This document shows, piece after piece, positions 7,501 through 16,549 of a stretch of 64,000 nucleotides of DNA. Under the pieces are notes generated by a model, which was not told the origin of the DNA, made no database searches, and worked only from the letters and a program-made list of their open reading frames with translations. The translations under genes and the position numbers were made by a program. How positions within the stretch are numbered: position 1 is the first letter of the stretch; each line of letters opens with the position of its first letter. Location: NCBI RefSeq assembly GCF_039542035.1, contig NZ_BAABHJ010000002.1, forward strand, positions 558,001 to 622,000. The letters are read 5' to 3'. This stretch comes from Actinoallomurus liliacearum (GTDB lineage Bacteria > Actinomycetota > Actinomycetes > Streptosporangiales > Streptosporangiaceae).

Positions 7501-8811
7501 ATGAGCGTGCGGGCCCGTACCGCCATTGGCGCCGTCGTCGGCGCGACCGTCCTCGCCGTTCTTCCCGGTTGCGGGGGCGGGACCTCGACCGACTCCGGTG
7601 GCAACAGCCATCCGAAGACCCTCACCTACTGGGCGAGCAACCAGGGCGCCAGCCTGGAGGACGACAAGGCCAAGCTCACCCCCGAGCTGCAGGCGTTCGA
7701 GAAACAGACCGGGATCAAGGTGAAGCTCGAGGTCGTCCCGTGGTCCGACCTGCTCAACCGCATCCTCGCCGCCACCACCTCCGGGCAGGGCCCCGACGTG
7801 ATGAACATCGGCAACACCTGGTCGGCCTCGCTACAGGCGACCGGCGCCCTCCTGCCCTTCGACGACAAGAACTTCGCCAAGATCGGCGGTAAGGGCCGTT
7901 TCCAGGAGTCGGCGCTCGGCTCGACCGGCACGGCCGGCAAGCCGCCGACGGCGGTCCCGCTCTACTCCCTCGCCTACGCGCTCTACTACAACAAGAAGCT
8001 CTTCGGCGACGCCGGGATCAGCAAGCCGCCGGCCACCTGGAACGAGCTCGTCCAGGACGGCAAGAAGCTGACCACCGGCGGCCACACCGGCCTGGCCATC
8101 GAGGGTGCCAGCATCCCGGAGAACACGCACCACGCCTACATCTTCGCCAAGCAGCACGGCGGTGACTTCTTCGACGCGCAGGGCAACCCGACGTTCACCG
8201 CGCCGGGGGTCGCGGAGGGCGTCAAGCAGTACGTCGACTTCGTGGCCGGTGACAAGATCGCCTCGCCGAGCGACGCGGAGTACGCCCAGAACGAGTCCGT
8301 CCGCGACTTCGCCTCCGGCAAGGCCGGGATGATCCTGTGGCAGGCCGGCGGCAAGAACTTCCAGAGCCACGGCATGAAGCCCGACGACTACGGCGTCGCG
8401 CCGGTTCCCGTGCAGTCCGGTGCGCCCGGACAGGGGCAGAACGTCAACTCCATGGTCGCCGGGATCAACATCGCCGTCTTCAAGAACACCGGCAACCTCG
8501 ACGGCGCGCTCAAGTTCGTGCAGTTCATGACCAGTGACGCCGAGCAGAAGAAGCTCAACTCCGAGTACGGCTCGATCCCCTCGGTCAAGACCGCCGCGCA
8601 GGACCCGGCGTTCGCCACCCCGGAGCAGAACATCCTGCGCACCACCATCGCCACCAGCGCGACGCCGCTGCCGCAGGTGCCCAAGGAGTCGCAGTTCGAG
8701 CAGGTCATCGGCGGAGCGCTGAAGGACCTGCTGGCGGACGCGGCGGCCGGACACCCGGTGACGCTGGAGTCGGTGCGCAGCCGGCTCGCCAAGGCCCAGC
8801 AGCAGATGTAG
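7501..8811 (+). CDS. Extracellular sugar-binding lipoprotein of a CUT1 ABC importer
   Basis: A 436-residue family 1 extracellular solute-binding protein. Residues 1-22 are a lipoprotein signal ending in the lipobox LPGC, so the mature protein is anchored outside the membrane by the cysteine. The mature part has the usual two-lobe pattern, including LTYWASNQGAS near its start and GKAGMILWQAGG in the second lobe. GAGGAAG six bases upstream fixes the ATG at 7501. Two permease genes and a GH1 beta-glucosidase follow, so beta-glucosides such as cellobiose are the likely ligand. No ATPase gene is present in the operon; in actinomycetes a shared ATPase (MsiK) usually serves such systems. Confidence 0.85.
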   Translation: MSVRARTAIGAVVGATVLAVLPGCGGGTSTDSGGNSHPKTLTYWASNQGASLEDDKAKLTPELQAFEKQTGIKVKLEVVPWSDLLNRILAATTSGQGPDVMNIGNTWSASLQATGALLPFDDKNFAKIGGKGRFQESALGSTGTAGKPPTAVPLYSLAYALYYNKKLFGDAGISKPPATWNELVQDGKKLTTGGHTGLAIEGASIPENTHHAYIFAKQHGGDFFDAQGNPTFTAPGVAEGVKQYVDFVAGDKIASPSDAEYAQNESVRDFASGKAGMILWQAGGKNFQSHGMKPDDYGVAPVPVQSGAPGQGQNVNSMVAGINIAVFKNTGNLDGALKFVQFMTSDAEQKKLNSEYGSIPSVKTAAQDPAFATPEQNILRTTIATSATPLPQVPKESQFEQVIGGALKDLLADAAAGHPVTLESVRSRLAKAQQQM

Positions 8812-8827
8812 CGCGGGTCCGCCACTG

Positions 8828-9823
8828 ATGACAACGACCGCGCATCGTCAGGCGCCCCCCGGAGCCGGGGAGACCGGCCCGGGGGCGCCGCGCCGGCGCC
8901 CGTTCCGCCTGCCCGACCGGGTGCGGCGCGGAGGCCTGCCGTACCTCCTCCTGCTGCCCGCGATCCTCCTCGAGCTCATCGTCCACATCATCCCGATGGT
9001 GCTGGGCCTCGCGATGAGCTTCAAGGAGCTCACCCAGTTCTTCATCCGCGAATGGTGGAAGGCCCCCTGGACCGGGTGGGACAACTACCGGGTCGTGGTG
9101 AAGGTGAACGGGCCGATCGGGCACGCCCTGCTGAACTCCTTCCTCGTCACCTGCGCCTTCACCGTGCTCGCGGTCGGCCTGTCCTGGCTGCTCGGCACGG
9201 CGGCGGCCATCCTCATGCAGGACGAGTTCCGTGGCCGGGGGGTGCTGCGGGCGCTGTTCCTCACCCCGTACGCCCTGCCGCTGTACGCCTCGGTGATCGT
9301 CTGGGCCTTCATGTTCCAGCACGACAACGGCATCGTGAACCACGTCCTGCACGACCAGCTGCACCTCACCGGCAAGCCGACCTTCTGGCTGCTGGGCGAC
9401 AACAGCTTCGTCTCGCTCGTCGTCGTCTCCGTCTGGCGCAACTGGCCGTTCGCCTTCCTCGTCGTCGTCGCCGGCCTGCAGAACATCCCGCGCGAGCTGT
9501 ACGAGGCGTCCGCGATCGACGGCGCGGGGATCTGGCAGCAGATCCGCCGGGTCACGATGCCGTCCCTGCGCTCGGTCAACCAGGTCCTCGTCCTGGTCCT
9601 GTTCCTGTGGACGTTCAACGACTTCTCCACGCCGTACGTGCTGTTCGGCCAGGCCCCGCCGGCGGGCGGGGACCTGGTCTCGCTGCACATCTACCAGTCC
9701 TCGTTCATCACCTGGAACTTCGGCGAGGGATCGGCGATGTCGGTGCTCATGCTCCTGTTCCTCGGCCTGGTCACGGCCGTCTACCTGCTGGTCACGTCAC
9801 GAAGGAGGGGTGCCCGTGCCTAG
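8828..9823 (+). CDS. CUT1 sugar ABC permease, MalF type
   Basis: A 331-residue inner-membrane permease with a basic, proline-rich cytoplasmic N-terminus (about 38 residues) and six predicted transmembrane segments. The first is at about 40-60 (LPYLLLLPAILLELIVHII). The EAA loop that docks to the ATPase is EASAIDGAGIWQQIRRVTMP at about residue 225. It starts 16 bp after the binding-protein gene and overlaps the next permease by 8 bases. It forms the translocation pore with the product of 9816-10673. Confidence in family is high; the sugar is inferred from the GH1 gene. Confidence 0.88.
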   Translation: MTTTAHRQAPPGAGETGPGAPRRRPFRLPDRVRRGGLPYLLLLPAILLELIVHIIPMVLGLAMSFKELTQFFIREWWKAPWTGWDNYRVVVKVNGPIGHALLNSFLVTCAFTVLAVGLSWLLGTAAAILMQDEFRGRGVLRALFLTPYALPLYASVIVWAFMFQHDNGIVNHVLHDQLHLTGKPTFWLLGDNSFVSLVVVSVWRNWPFAFLVVVAGLQNIPRELYEASAIDGAGIWQQIRRVTMPSLRSVNQVLVLVLFLWTFNDFSTPYVLFGQAPPAGGDLVSLHIYQSSFITWNFGEGSAMSVLMLLFLGLVTAVYLLVTSRRRGARA

Positions 9824-10673
9824 CCGATCGCCGATGGCGCCGCCGCGCTCCTTCGTGTGGACCCGGCGTGTCGTCCTGACCCTGCTCACGGTGTTCTCGG
9901 CACTGCCGGTGTACGTCATGCTGAGCAGCTCGCTCAAGCCGCTGCAGGACGTCGCGGGGACGTTCCGCTGGATCCCGGAGCGGATCACCATCCGCCCGTA
10001 CATCGACATGTGGCGGACCGTTCCACTCGCCCACTACTTCGCCAACTCGATCATCGTCTCCGTCGGCGCGACGGCCTGCTCGGTGGTCGTGGCGATCTTC
10101 GCGGCGTACGCGGTCAGCCGTTACCGGTTCAAGGGCCGCCGGCTGTTCACCGTCACGGTGCTGTCCACCCAGATGTTCCCCGGCATCCTGTTCCTCCTGC
10201 CGCTGTTCCTCATCTACGTCGGCGTCGGCAACGCCACCGGCATCGCGCTGAGCGGCTCGCGCGGCGGCCTGATCCTCACCTTCCTCACCTTCTCGCTGCC
10301 CTTCTCGATCTGGATGCTGGTCGGCTACTTCGACTCCATCCCGGAAGGGCTGGACGAGGCGGCGATGGTGGACGGCTGCGGGCCGCTCGGCGCGCTCTTC
10401 CGCGTCGTCATCCCCGCCTCGCTTCCGGGCATCGTCGCGGTGGCGATCTACGCCTTCATGACGGCCTGGAGCGAGGTCCTGTTCGCCTCCGTGATGACCA
10501 ACGACGCGACCCGCACGCTGGCCGTGGGACTGCGCGCCTACTCGACCGAGACCGACGTGTACTGGAACCAGGTGATGGCCGCCTCGCTGGTCGTCAGCGT
10601 GCCCGTGGTCGCCGGGTTCCTCCTCCTGCAGCGTTACCTCGTCGCCGGTCTCACCGCCGGAGCCGTCAAGTGA
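9816..10673 (+). CDS. CUT1 sugar ABC permease, MalG type
   Basis: A 285-residue inner-membrane permease, partner of the preceding protein. The EAA loop is EAAMVDGCGPLGALFRVVIP at about residue 185, and six hydrophobic segments are visible from about residue 18. I chose GTG 9816 because AAGGAGG (9802-9808) is correctly spaced for it; an in-frame GTG at 9810 is too close. It overlaps the upstream permease by 8 bases and its stop is read through in frame +1 by a possible GTG (10670) of the glucosidase, showing tight packing. Confidence 0.88.
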   Translation: MPSRSPMAPPRSFVWTRRVVLTLLTVFSALPVYVMLSSSLKPLQDVAGTFRWIPERITIRPYIDMWRTVPLAHYFANSIIVSVGATACSVVVAIFAAYAVSRYRFKGRRLFTVTVLSTQMFPGILFLLPLFLIYVGVGNATGIALSGSRGGLILTFLTFSLPFSIWMLVGYFDSIPEGLDEAAMVDGCGPLGALFRVVIPASLPGIVAVAIYAFMTAWSEVLFASVMTNDATRTLAVGLRAYSTETDVYWNQVMAASLVVSVPVVAGFLLLQRYLVAGLTAGAVK

Positions 10674-10702
10674 ACGCCGCCATCAGTACAGAAAGGCACT
10701 CC

Positions 10703-12049
<1,347 letters not shown>

Positions 12050-12082
12050 CCCCGTCGGGCCCTTCCGGGCCCGCCCGCAGAC

Positions 12083-12122
12083 CGCGGCCCTCGCCGGTGT
12101 CCGTCTCCCGGCGAGGGCCGCG
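12083..12122 (+). terminator. Strong terminator of the sugar importer/GH1 operon
   Basis: Arms 12083-12097 (CGCGGCCCTCGCCGG) and 12108-12122 form a perfect 15-bp stem with a 10-nt loop, 33 bp after the GH1 stop. Confidence 0.75.
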
Positions 12123-12221
12123 CCATTCCACGTGTCGCGCGACGAATTCGTGTGCATCCTCGTGGGCGCCGTCAAAGCGCCGTCGACAGCTTTGTCGGAG
12201 CTGCCCGCCATAGTGCCTCCC

Positions 12222-13384
12222 ATGGACTGGAGACCATGGTTGACCCGGTGGAGCGAGGAGTGGATCGGCTGCACCGATCCCGGCGAGTTGGATCCGGAAG
12301 TGATCCGCGACGGCTGGCTCGGGTTCGCGCCGGCGAGCCCCGAGGCCGTCGCGGCCGCCGAGGAACGGCTCGAGACGGATCTGCCTCCCTCCTACCGGGA
12401 GTTCCTTCTCACTACCGATGGCTGGCGCGACGCCGGATGCTTCGTGTGGCGTATGAGCGACACCTCCACTCTGGGCTGGGTGCGCGACCTTGAGCCGTTC
12501 TGGCAGGACTGGGAGGAACCCGACGACGAAGAGAGCGATGCGGAGGGTGGTCCGATCAGCCGAGGGCTGCTGATCTCCCAGGAGACCGACGCGGGCATCT
12601 TGTTCCTCGATCCCGGCGACGTGGATGAGAGCGGAGAATGGGCCGCCTACAGCCTGTTCTCCTGGCGCGCCGAGCCGCCCACCCGCTTCCCGTCGTTCAT
12701 CGCGCTCATGGAGAGCCTGTACGCCGAGTTCCATGAGATGCGCCGGCCCGAGGGAGCGACCCGCGACTCTTGGGAGGCCCAAGTCGAAGAGGCGCGCCGC
12801 CACGCCCTCGCCGGCGACATCGACGCCGCCGAACCCGTCCTGGCCAAGGCCGAGGACTTCGGCCTGAGCCGCGCCACCGTCCTGCGCGCCCAGATCCTTC
12901 TCCTTCTCGGACGCACCTACGAGGCCGAGCAGCTCCTGGGACGACTACTGCATCCCTCGTTCACCCCGGACGGGTTCTTCGCCGACCCGCTGTTCGCCGA
13001 GGAGTCCTTCCGCTGCTGTTCGCCGAGCACGCCAGAACCTCCTCACCGGCCCACAATTCGATCCTGCAGTCCGCGCTCATCGGGGATCCCCCCGAACTGC
13101 AGCTCATCATCGCCGAGCACCAGGCGCGGCTCCGGCGCGGTGCGGCCCGCACGACCTACGGCAACCCCGAATTCGACGACCTCGTCCACGCGGCCCTGGA
13201 GCGGCACACGACCGACTCTGACGCACTGTGGCGGGCCGTCGGCGATGCGCTACCCCACTGGCGACCCAGATCCACCGACCACATCGCCCCGGTCGCCTTG
13301 CTCACCGCCCCCGTCCTGGCCGACACGCTCACTCCCGAACGCGGCCGCGCCCTGCTGTCCCAGCCGCGGGGTGACCACCGATGA
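12222..13384 (+). pseudogene. SMI1/KNR4-family protein, frameshifted
   Basis: Two adjoining frames together encode one SMI1/KNR4-type protein of about 388 residues. The first (from ATG 12222) carries the SMI1/KNR4 domain (SPEAVAAAEERLETDLPPSY, REFLLTTDGW, then LISQETDAGILFLDP) and an alanine-rich helical repeat region. At 13013-13014 the frame is lost: the coding pattern continues one base out of phase (CCG-CTG-CTG-TTC, LLFAEHAR...) to the stop at 13382-13384. One base is missing before a CTG codon. SMI1/KNR4 proteins include immunity proteins of contact-dependent toxin systems; no toxin is nearby. Either a recent null allele or a sequence error. An upstream in-frame extension to 12132 has no ribosome site. 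Confidence 0.75.
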
Positions 13385-13521
13385 CGCCTTCCCCAGTCGG
13401 GACGACGTCGCCATGGGTGGAGACGCTGGGAGTGCCCTGGCCGAAGTAGGAATCTCCGTCGCCCCGCGGGATCGCGCCGAAACTCGGCCACGAAACGCTC
13501 GGTCCGAGTTACGTTCGGTGC

Positions 13522-14166
13522 GTGGGGTGGGCAACCAGGTTCAGAACGTTGGCGGCGTTGGCCGTGGGGCCGGCACTGATCGCGGGGGCCGTGGCGCTGG
13601 GCGCCCGGCCCTTCGCCGACTTCGAGGCGTTCGAGCGGGCGCCGCTCTGCGCGGCGCCGCCATCGGCCGACGCGGGTCACTGCGTCACGCGGCTTTCGAT
13701 GACCGTCATCAAGCAGTCCACGTACACGACCGAGGACCCGGATCCACCAGACCCGCCGCAGTTGCCGCCACAGCCGCCCCCGATGGGACCCTTCCGGATG
13801 GTTCCCCCGACCGTGGCGAAGCTGCGGGTCGTCGCCGCCTCGCGGACCACCCACTACAAGATCACCGTGCGCACCGCGGACGGGCGGTACCACGAGTTTG
13901 AGGTCGAGCACGACTTCTACAAGGTGGCCAAGGCCGGCACCACCGGCACCGCCGATATCTGGCACGGCCGGGTGGTACGGCTGCGGATCGGCACGCACAT
14001 CGACGATGAGTGGCCGGACTGGAAACTGGGCATCCCAGTCTTCATCGTGCTGGCGGGGATCGTCGTTTTCGTCGTCGTGGTGATCCGCCTCATCAAGCGC
14101 CGCGTCCGTGAGCGGAGGCGCAAGCGCCGCCTCTCCGGCATTCAGCGTTACCCATGGCCATCCTGA
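13522..14166 (+). CDS. Two-pass membrane protein of unknown function
   Basis: A 214-residue protein with a transmembrane segment at about 10-28 and another at about 172-195, flanking an extracytoplasmic domain with a proline-rich linker (about 70-92), followed by a very basic cytoplasmic tail (RRVRERRRKRR). The outer part has two cysteines (about 43 and 54), which could form a disulfide. The segment YKITVRTADGRYHEFEVEHDF suggests a beta domain. The start is GTG at 13522. I recognise no family; such proteins are frequent in actinomycetes and are often near SMI1-type genes, but no role is shown. Confidence 0.6.
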   Translation: MGWATRFRTLAALAVGPALIAGAVALGARPFADFEAFERAPLCAAPPSADAGHCVTRLSMTVIKQSTYTTEDPDPPDPPQLPPQPPPMGPFRMVPPTVAKLRVVAASRTTHYKITVRTADGRYHEFEVEHDFYKVAKAGTTGTADIWHGRVVRLRIGTHIDDEWPDWKLGIPVFIVLAGIVVFVVVVIRLIKRRVRERRRKRRLSGIQRYPWPS

Positions 14167-14525
14167 AGGCCCGCCGCGTAGGCCGGCACCGCGGTGACCT
14201 CACCGTCGCCGTGGTCTCGTTGCCGTCGCCGTGGACGGATCGATGGCCGGTTTGCCGGGTCTGCTACGTCGCTATCGACGTCACAGTGACTGATCGGTCC
14301 GGCGAGACCACCCTGCGGCTCGGGCAGGACGGGTTTCAAGGTCGATGACCCGACTGCTGCTGGCGCAATGCTCGGTGAAGGCCGCGCTGCCGGGTGGTTC
14401 GTCCCGATAAGGAGGCTCGCTCCCCCGGTTTCACCGAGCGCTGCGCCCGTCTCGACGCCGATTCCGTAAGGCCCGTCGACACGGCCGCCGTCGGAAGCGT
14501 GGGCGTGACGCGCCGAGGACCCAGA
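14167..14525. other. Gene-free gap, no supported feature
   Basis: This 359-bp gap lies between two convergent genes. Short open frames occur on both strands but have no ribosome site or recognisable product. A 10-bp inverted repeat (14370-14379 with 14430-14439) with a 50-nt loop is the only structure I noticed; it is weak. Confidence 0.5.
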
Positions 14526-15548
14526 TCAAGTCTCCAACGAACCCGAGGCGTCGGTGTCCGGTGCCTCGGGCGGGCGGGTGATGCGTGCGGCGGCGGCGTA
14601 GCGCGCGGCGAGGCGCGCGAACGCGGCGGTCAGCTGCGGCGGGCCGATGACCTCGATGTCGGTGTCGAAGCGGCCGATCGCGGCGGCCAGACCGGTCCAT
14701 GACCAGGAGCCGAGGGTCAGCCGGCAGCGGTCCGGGCCGACTTCTTCGACGATTCCGTCCCGGGCGAAGGGGGCTATGGCGGTGGCCGGAAGGTTCAGGA
14801 CGACCTCGCCGTGGCAGGGCCAGTCGGTGGTGGTGCCGTCGGTACCCCGAAAACGGCCGGTGATGAAGGCGGATACGCCGCCTCCGGGGAGCTCGCGCGG
14901 GGTGAAGCGCGGGCCGGTGGGTGTGCGCGGGCGGATGCGGTCGACGCGGAAGGTGCGCCAGTCGTCGCGGTCGAGGTCCCAGGCGATGAGGTACCAGCGG
15001 CCTCGCCAGGTGACCAGGTGGTGGGGCTCCGTTCTGCGGGGTCGTTCAGCGGGGGCAGGGTGGTCTTGGTCATAGTCGAAACGAAGCTCCGCATGGGCGT
15101 GGATGGCGTTGCTCAGGTCCATGAGGATCTGCGGGTCGCCTGGTGAGGTGTCGTCATTCTCGGATGGCTGGACGGCGGTGATCCGGAGCATGTCGACACG
15201 CTGGCGCAGACGGGATGGCAGGACCTGGCGGACGGTGGACAGGGCCCGTGTGGCGTCTTCGCCGATCGTGGTGTCGGTGGCCGCGACCTGGAGCGCGACG
15301 GCCAAGGCGACGGCTTGGCCGTCGTCGAACAGCAGTGGGGGCAACTGCGAGCCGGCCTCCAGGCGATAACCGCCGGAGGGCCCTTTGAAAGCCGTGATCG
15401 GATATCCGAGCTCCCGTAGCCGGTCCACGTCACGGCGCACCGTGCGCGAGGTGACGTCGAGCCGCTCGGCGAGGTCGTCACCGGACCAGTCACGGTGCGT
15501 CTGAAGCAGCGAGAGCAACGCGAGCAGCCGCGACGAGGTTTTCTGCAT
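14526..15548 (-). CDS. HTH-WYL family transcriptional regulator (YafY type)
   Basis: A 340-residue regulator. Residues about 5-60 form the HTH_11-type domain (LLSLLQTHRDWSGDDLAERL, then TSRTVRRDVDRLRELGYPI). The central region carries the WYL-type effector domain, with RGRWYLIAWDLDRDDWRTF as the WYL core. WYL domains sense ligands, often nucleotides or nucleic acid. The gene diverges from a VOC protein gene 170 bp away, the standard arrangement for this regulator type in actinomycetes, so it probably controls that gene and itself. ATG 15548 begins at the expected family position. Confidence 0.88.
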   Translation of the reverse strand: MQKTSSRLLALLSLLQTHRDWSGDDLAERLDVTSRTVRRDVDRLRELGYPITAFKGPSGGYRLEAGSQLPPLLFDDGQAVALAVALQVAATDTTIGEDATRALSTVRQVLPSRLRQRVDMLRITAVQPSENDDTSPGDPQILMDLSNAIHAHAELRFDYDQDHPAPAERPRRTEPHHLVTWRGRWYLIAWDLDRDDWRTFRVDRIRPRTPTGPRFTPRELPGGGVSAFITGRFRGTDGTTTDWPCHGEVVLNLPATAIAPFARDGIVEEVGPDRCRLTLGSWSWTGLAAAIGRFDTDIEVIGPPQLTAAFARLAARYAAAARITRPPEAPDTDASGSLET

Positions 15549-15717
15549 GGTCCCATTCTGCGCGGAGTACAGGACACAACCTGTCCGCTACCCATGGAAT
15601 GGTGGCTACCAGAGTCGCCGAGGGGGCGTTGCCCCTGGCCACGGGGTTGCAGCGCCCGCGGGCCCCGTCGTGGCAGCGGCGCACCTCCGTCGAACCGAAG
15701 GCAAAAGGAGCGAGGAC

Positions 15718-16140
15718 ATGTCCGTCACCACCACCACCCATCTGAACTTCCGGGGCAGCGCGCGTGAGGCGCTCGACTTCTACCAGTCCGTGTTCGGCGG
15801 CCGCACCGTCGCCGTCACGTACAAGGACGCCGGCGCTGTGCGGAACGAGAACGAGGCGGACTGGGTGATGTGGGGCGAGGCCGTCGGCGACAACGGTTTC
15901 CATGTCATGGCCTACGACGTGCCCTCCCAGCTGCCCTGGAGCCAGGGTGACGACCCGTTCTTCGTCTCCGTACGCGGCGATGACGCCGACGAGATCAGCG
16001 CCTTGTGGCAGAAGCTGGCGGAGGGCTCGACGGTGGTGCGGCCCTTGGAGGCGGCGCAGTGGGCGCCGCTGTACGGCATGCTCACCGACCGCTTCGGCGT
16101 GACCTGGGTCCTCGACGTCGCCGCTCCGTACAACGGCTGA
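15718..16140 (+). CDS. PhnB/VOC-family glyoxalase-like protein
   Basis: A 140-residue VOC-fold protein of the PhnB-like (3-demethylubiquinone methyltransferase-like) group. The N-terminal HLNFRGSAREALDFYQSVFGG motif and the C-terminal LTDRFGVTWVLDV motif are typical. Metal ligands are not all obvious. AAAGGAG seven bases before the ATG supports the start. It is divergent from a WYL regulator and followed by a strong terminator, so it is probably a single-gene unit. Function unknown; stress or resistance roles have been assigned to relatives. Confidence 0.85.
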   Translation: MSVTTTTHLNFRGSAREALDFYQSVFGGRTVAVTYKDAGAVRNENEADWVMWGEAVGDNGFHVMAYDVPSQLPWSQGDDPFFVSVRGDDADEISALWQKLAEGSTVVRPLEAAQWAPLYGMLTDRFGVTWVLDVAAPYNG

Positions 16141-16165
16141 GCCGGCCCGGCCGAGCACAGAAGAT

Positions 16166-16203
16166 CTCCCCGGACCGCCGCACCCCTGCGGCGGTCCGGG
16201 GAG
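16166..16203 (+). terminator. 17-bp stem terminator after the VOC gene
   Basis: Arms 16166-16182 (CTCCCCGGACCGCCGCA) and 16187-16203 pair perfectly around a 4-nt CCCC loop, 26 bp after the stop. Confidence 0.75.
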
Positions 16204-16210
16204 AGCGAAC

Positions 16211-16441
16211 CGGAAGGAGACGGGTCACCGTGCGAATGCGACAGCCCGACGCGCCGTGCTCGTCGACGGACGCGTCGCCGCCACCTGGACCGCGCGCGAC
16301 CAGCGGCTCCGCGTGACGCCGCTGCGGCCCCTTGCCATCCCGGAACGGGAGGCCATCGAGGAAGAGGCCCACGACCTCGCCACCTTCCTGGACGAGGGCA
16401 TCGAACACGTGGAGATCACCGCCGCTCACGCCGACCGCTGA
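16211..16441 (+). pseudogene. C-terminal remnant of a winged-helix (HTH_42) protein
   Basis: The frame from 16211 to the stop at 16439-16441 encodes VLVDGRVAATWTARDQRL and ends in a helical EEEAHDLATFLDEG segment. This is how the C-terminus of the winged helix DNA-binding domain family (HTH_42, related to the AlkZ glycosylases) ends. The preceding 300 or so residues of that family are absent, replaced by the VOC gene terminator. A GTG at 16256 could start a 61-residue peptide but lacks a good ribosome site. I read it as the surviving 3' end of a deleted gene. Confidence 0.45.
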
Positions 16442-16497
16442 GCACGTGCATCGGCCGACGGCCGCCGCGCTCGCGGGCCGGGGGCGCGAACGTGGAA

Positions 16498-16528
16498 GGG
16501 CCCGCGCGGCGGGGTGCCGCGCGGGCCC
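16498..16528 (-). terminator. Terminator of the CBM32/beta-helix gene
   Basis: Arms 16498-16510 (GGGCCCGCGCGGC) and 16516-16528 form a perfect 13-bp stem with a 5-nt loop, 22 bp beyond the stop of the leftward gene ending at 16550. It may also stop rightward transcripts. Confidence 0.7.
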
Positions 16529-16549
16529 GGGGTGGTAGGGGTCAGGGGG

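Noticed and set aside
14394..14702. A 102-codon plus-strand frame before and across the WYL gene end
   Set aside because: Half of it is antisense to the WYL regulator and the rest has no recognisable content.
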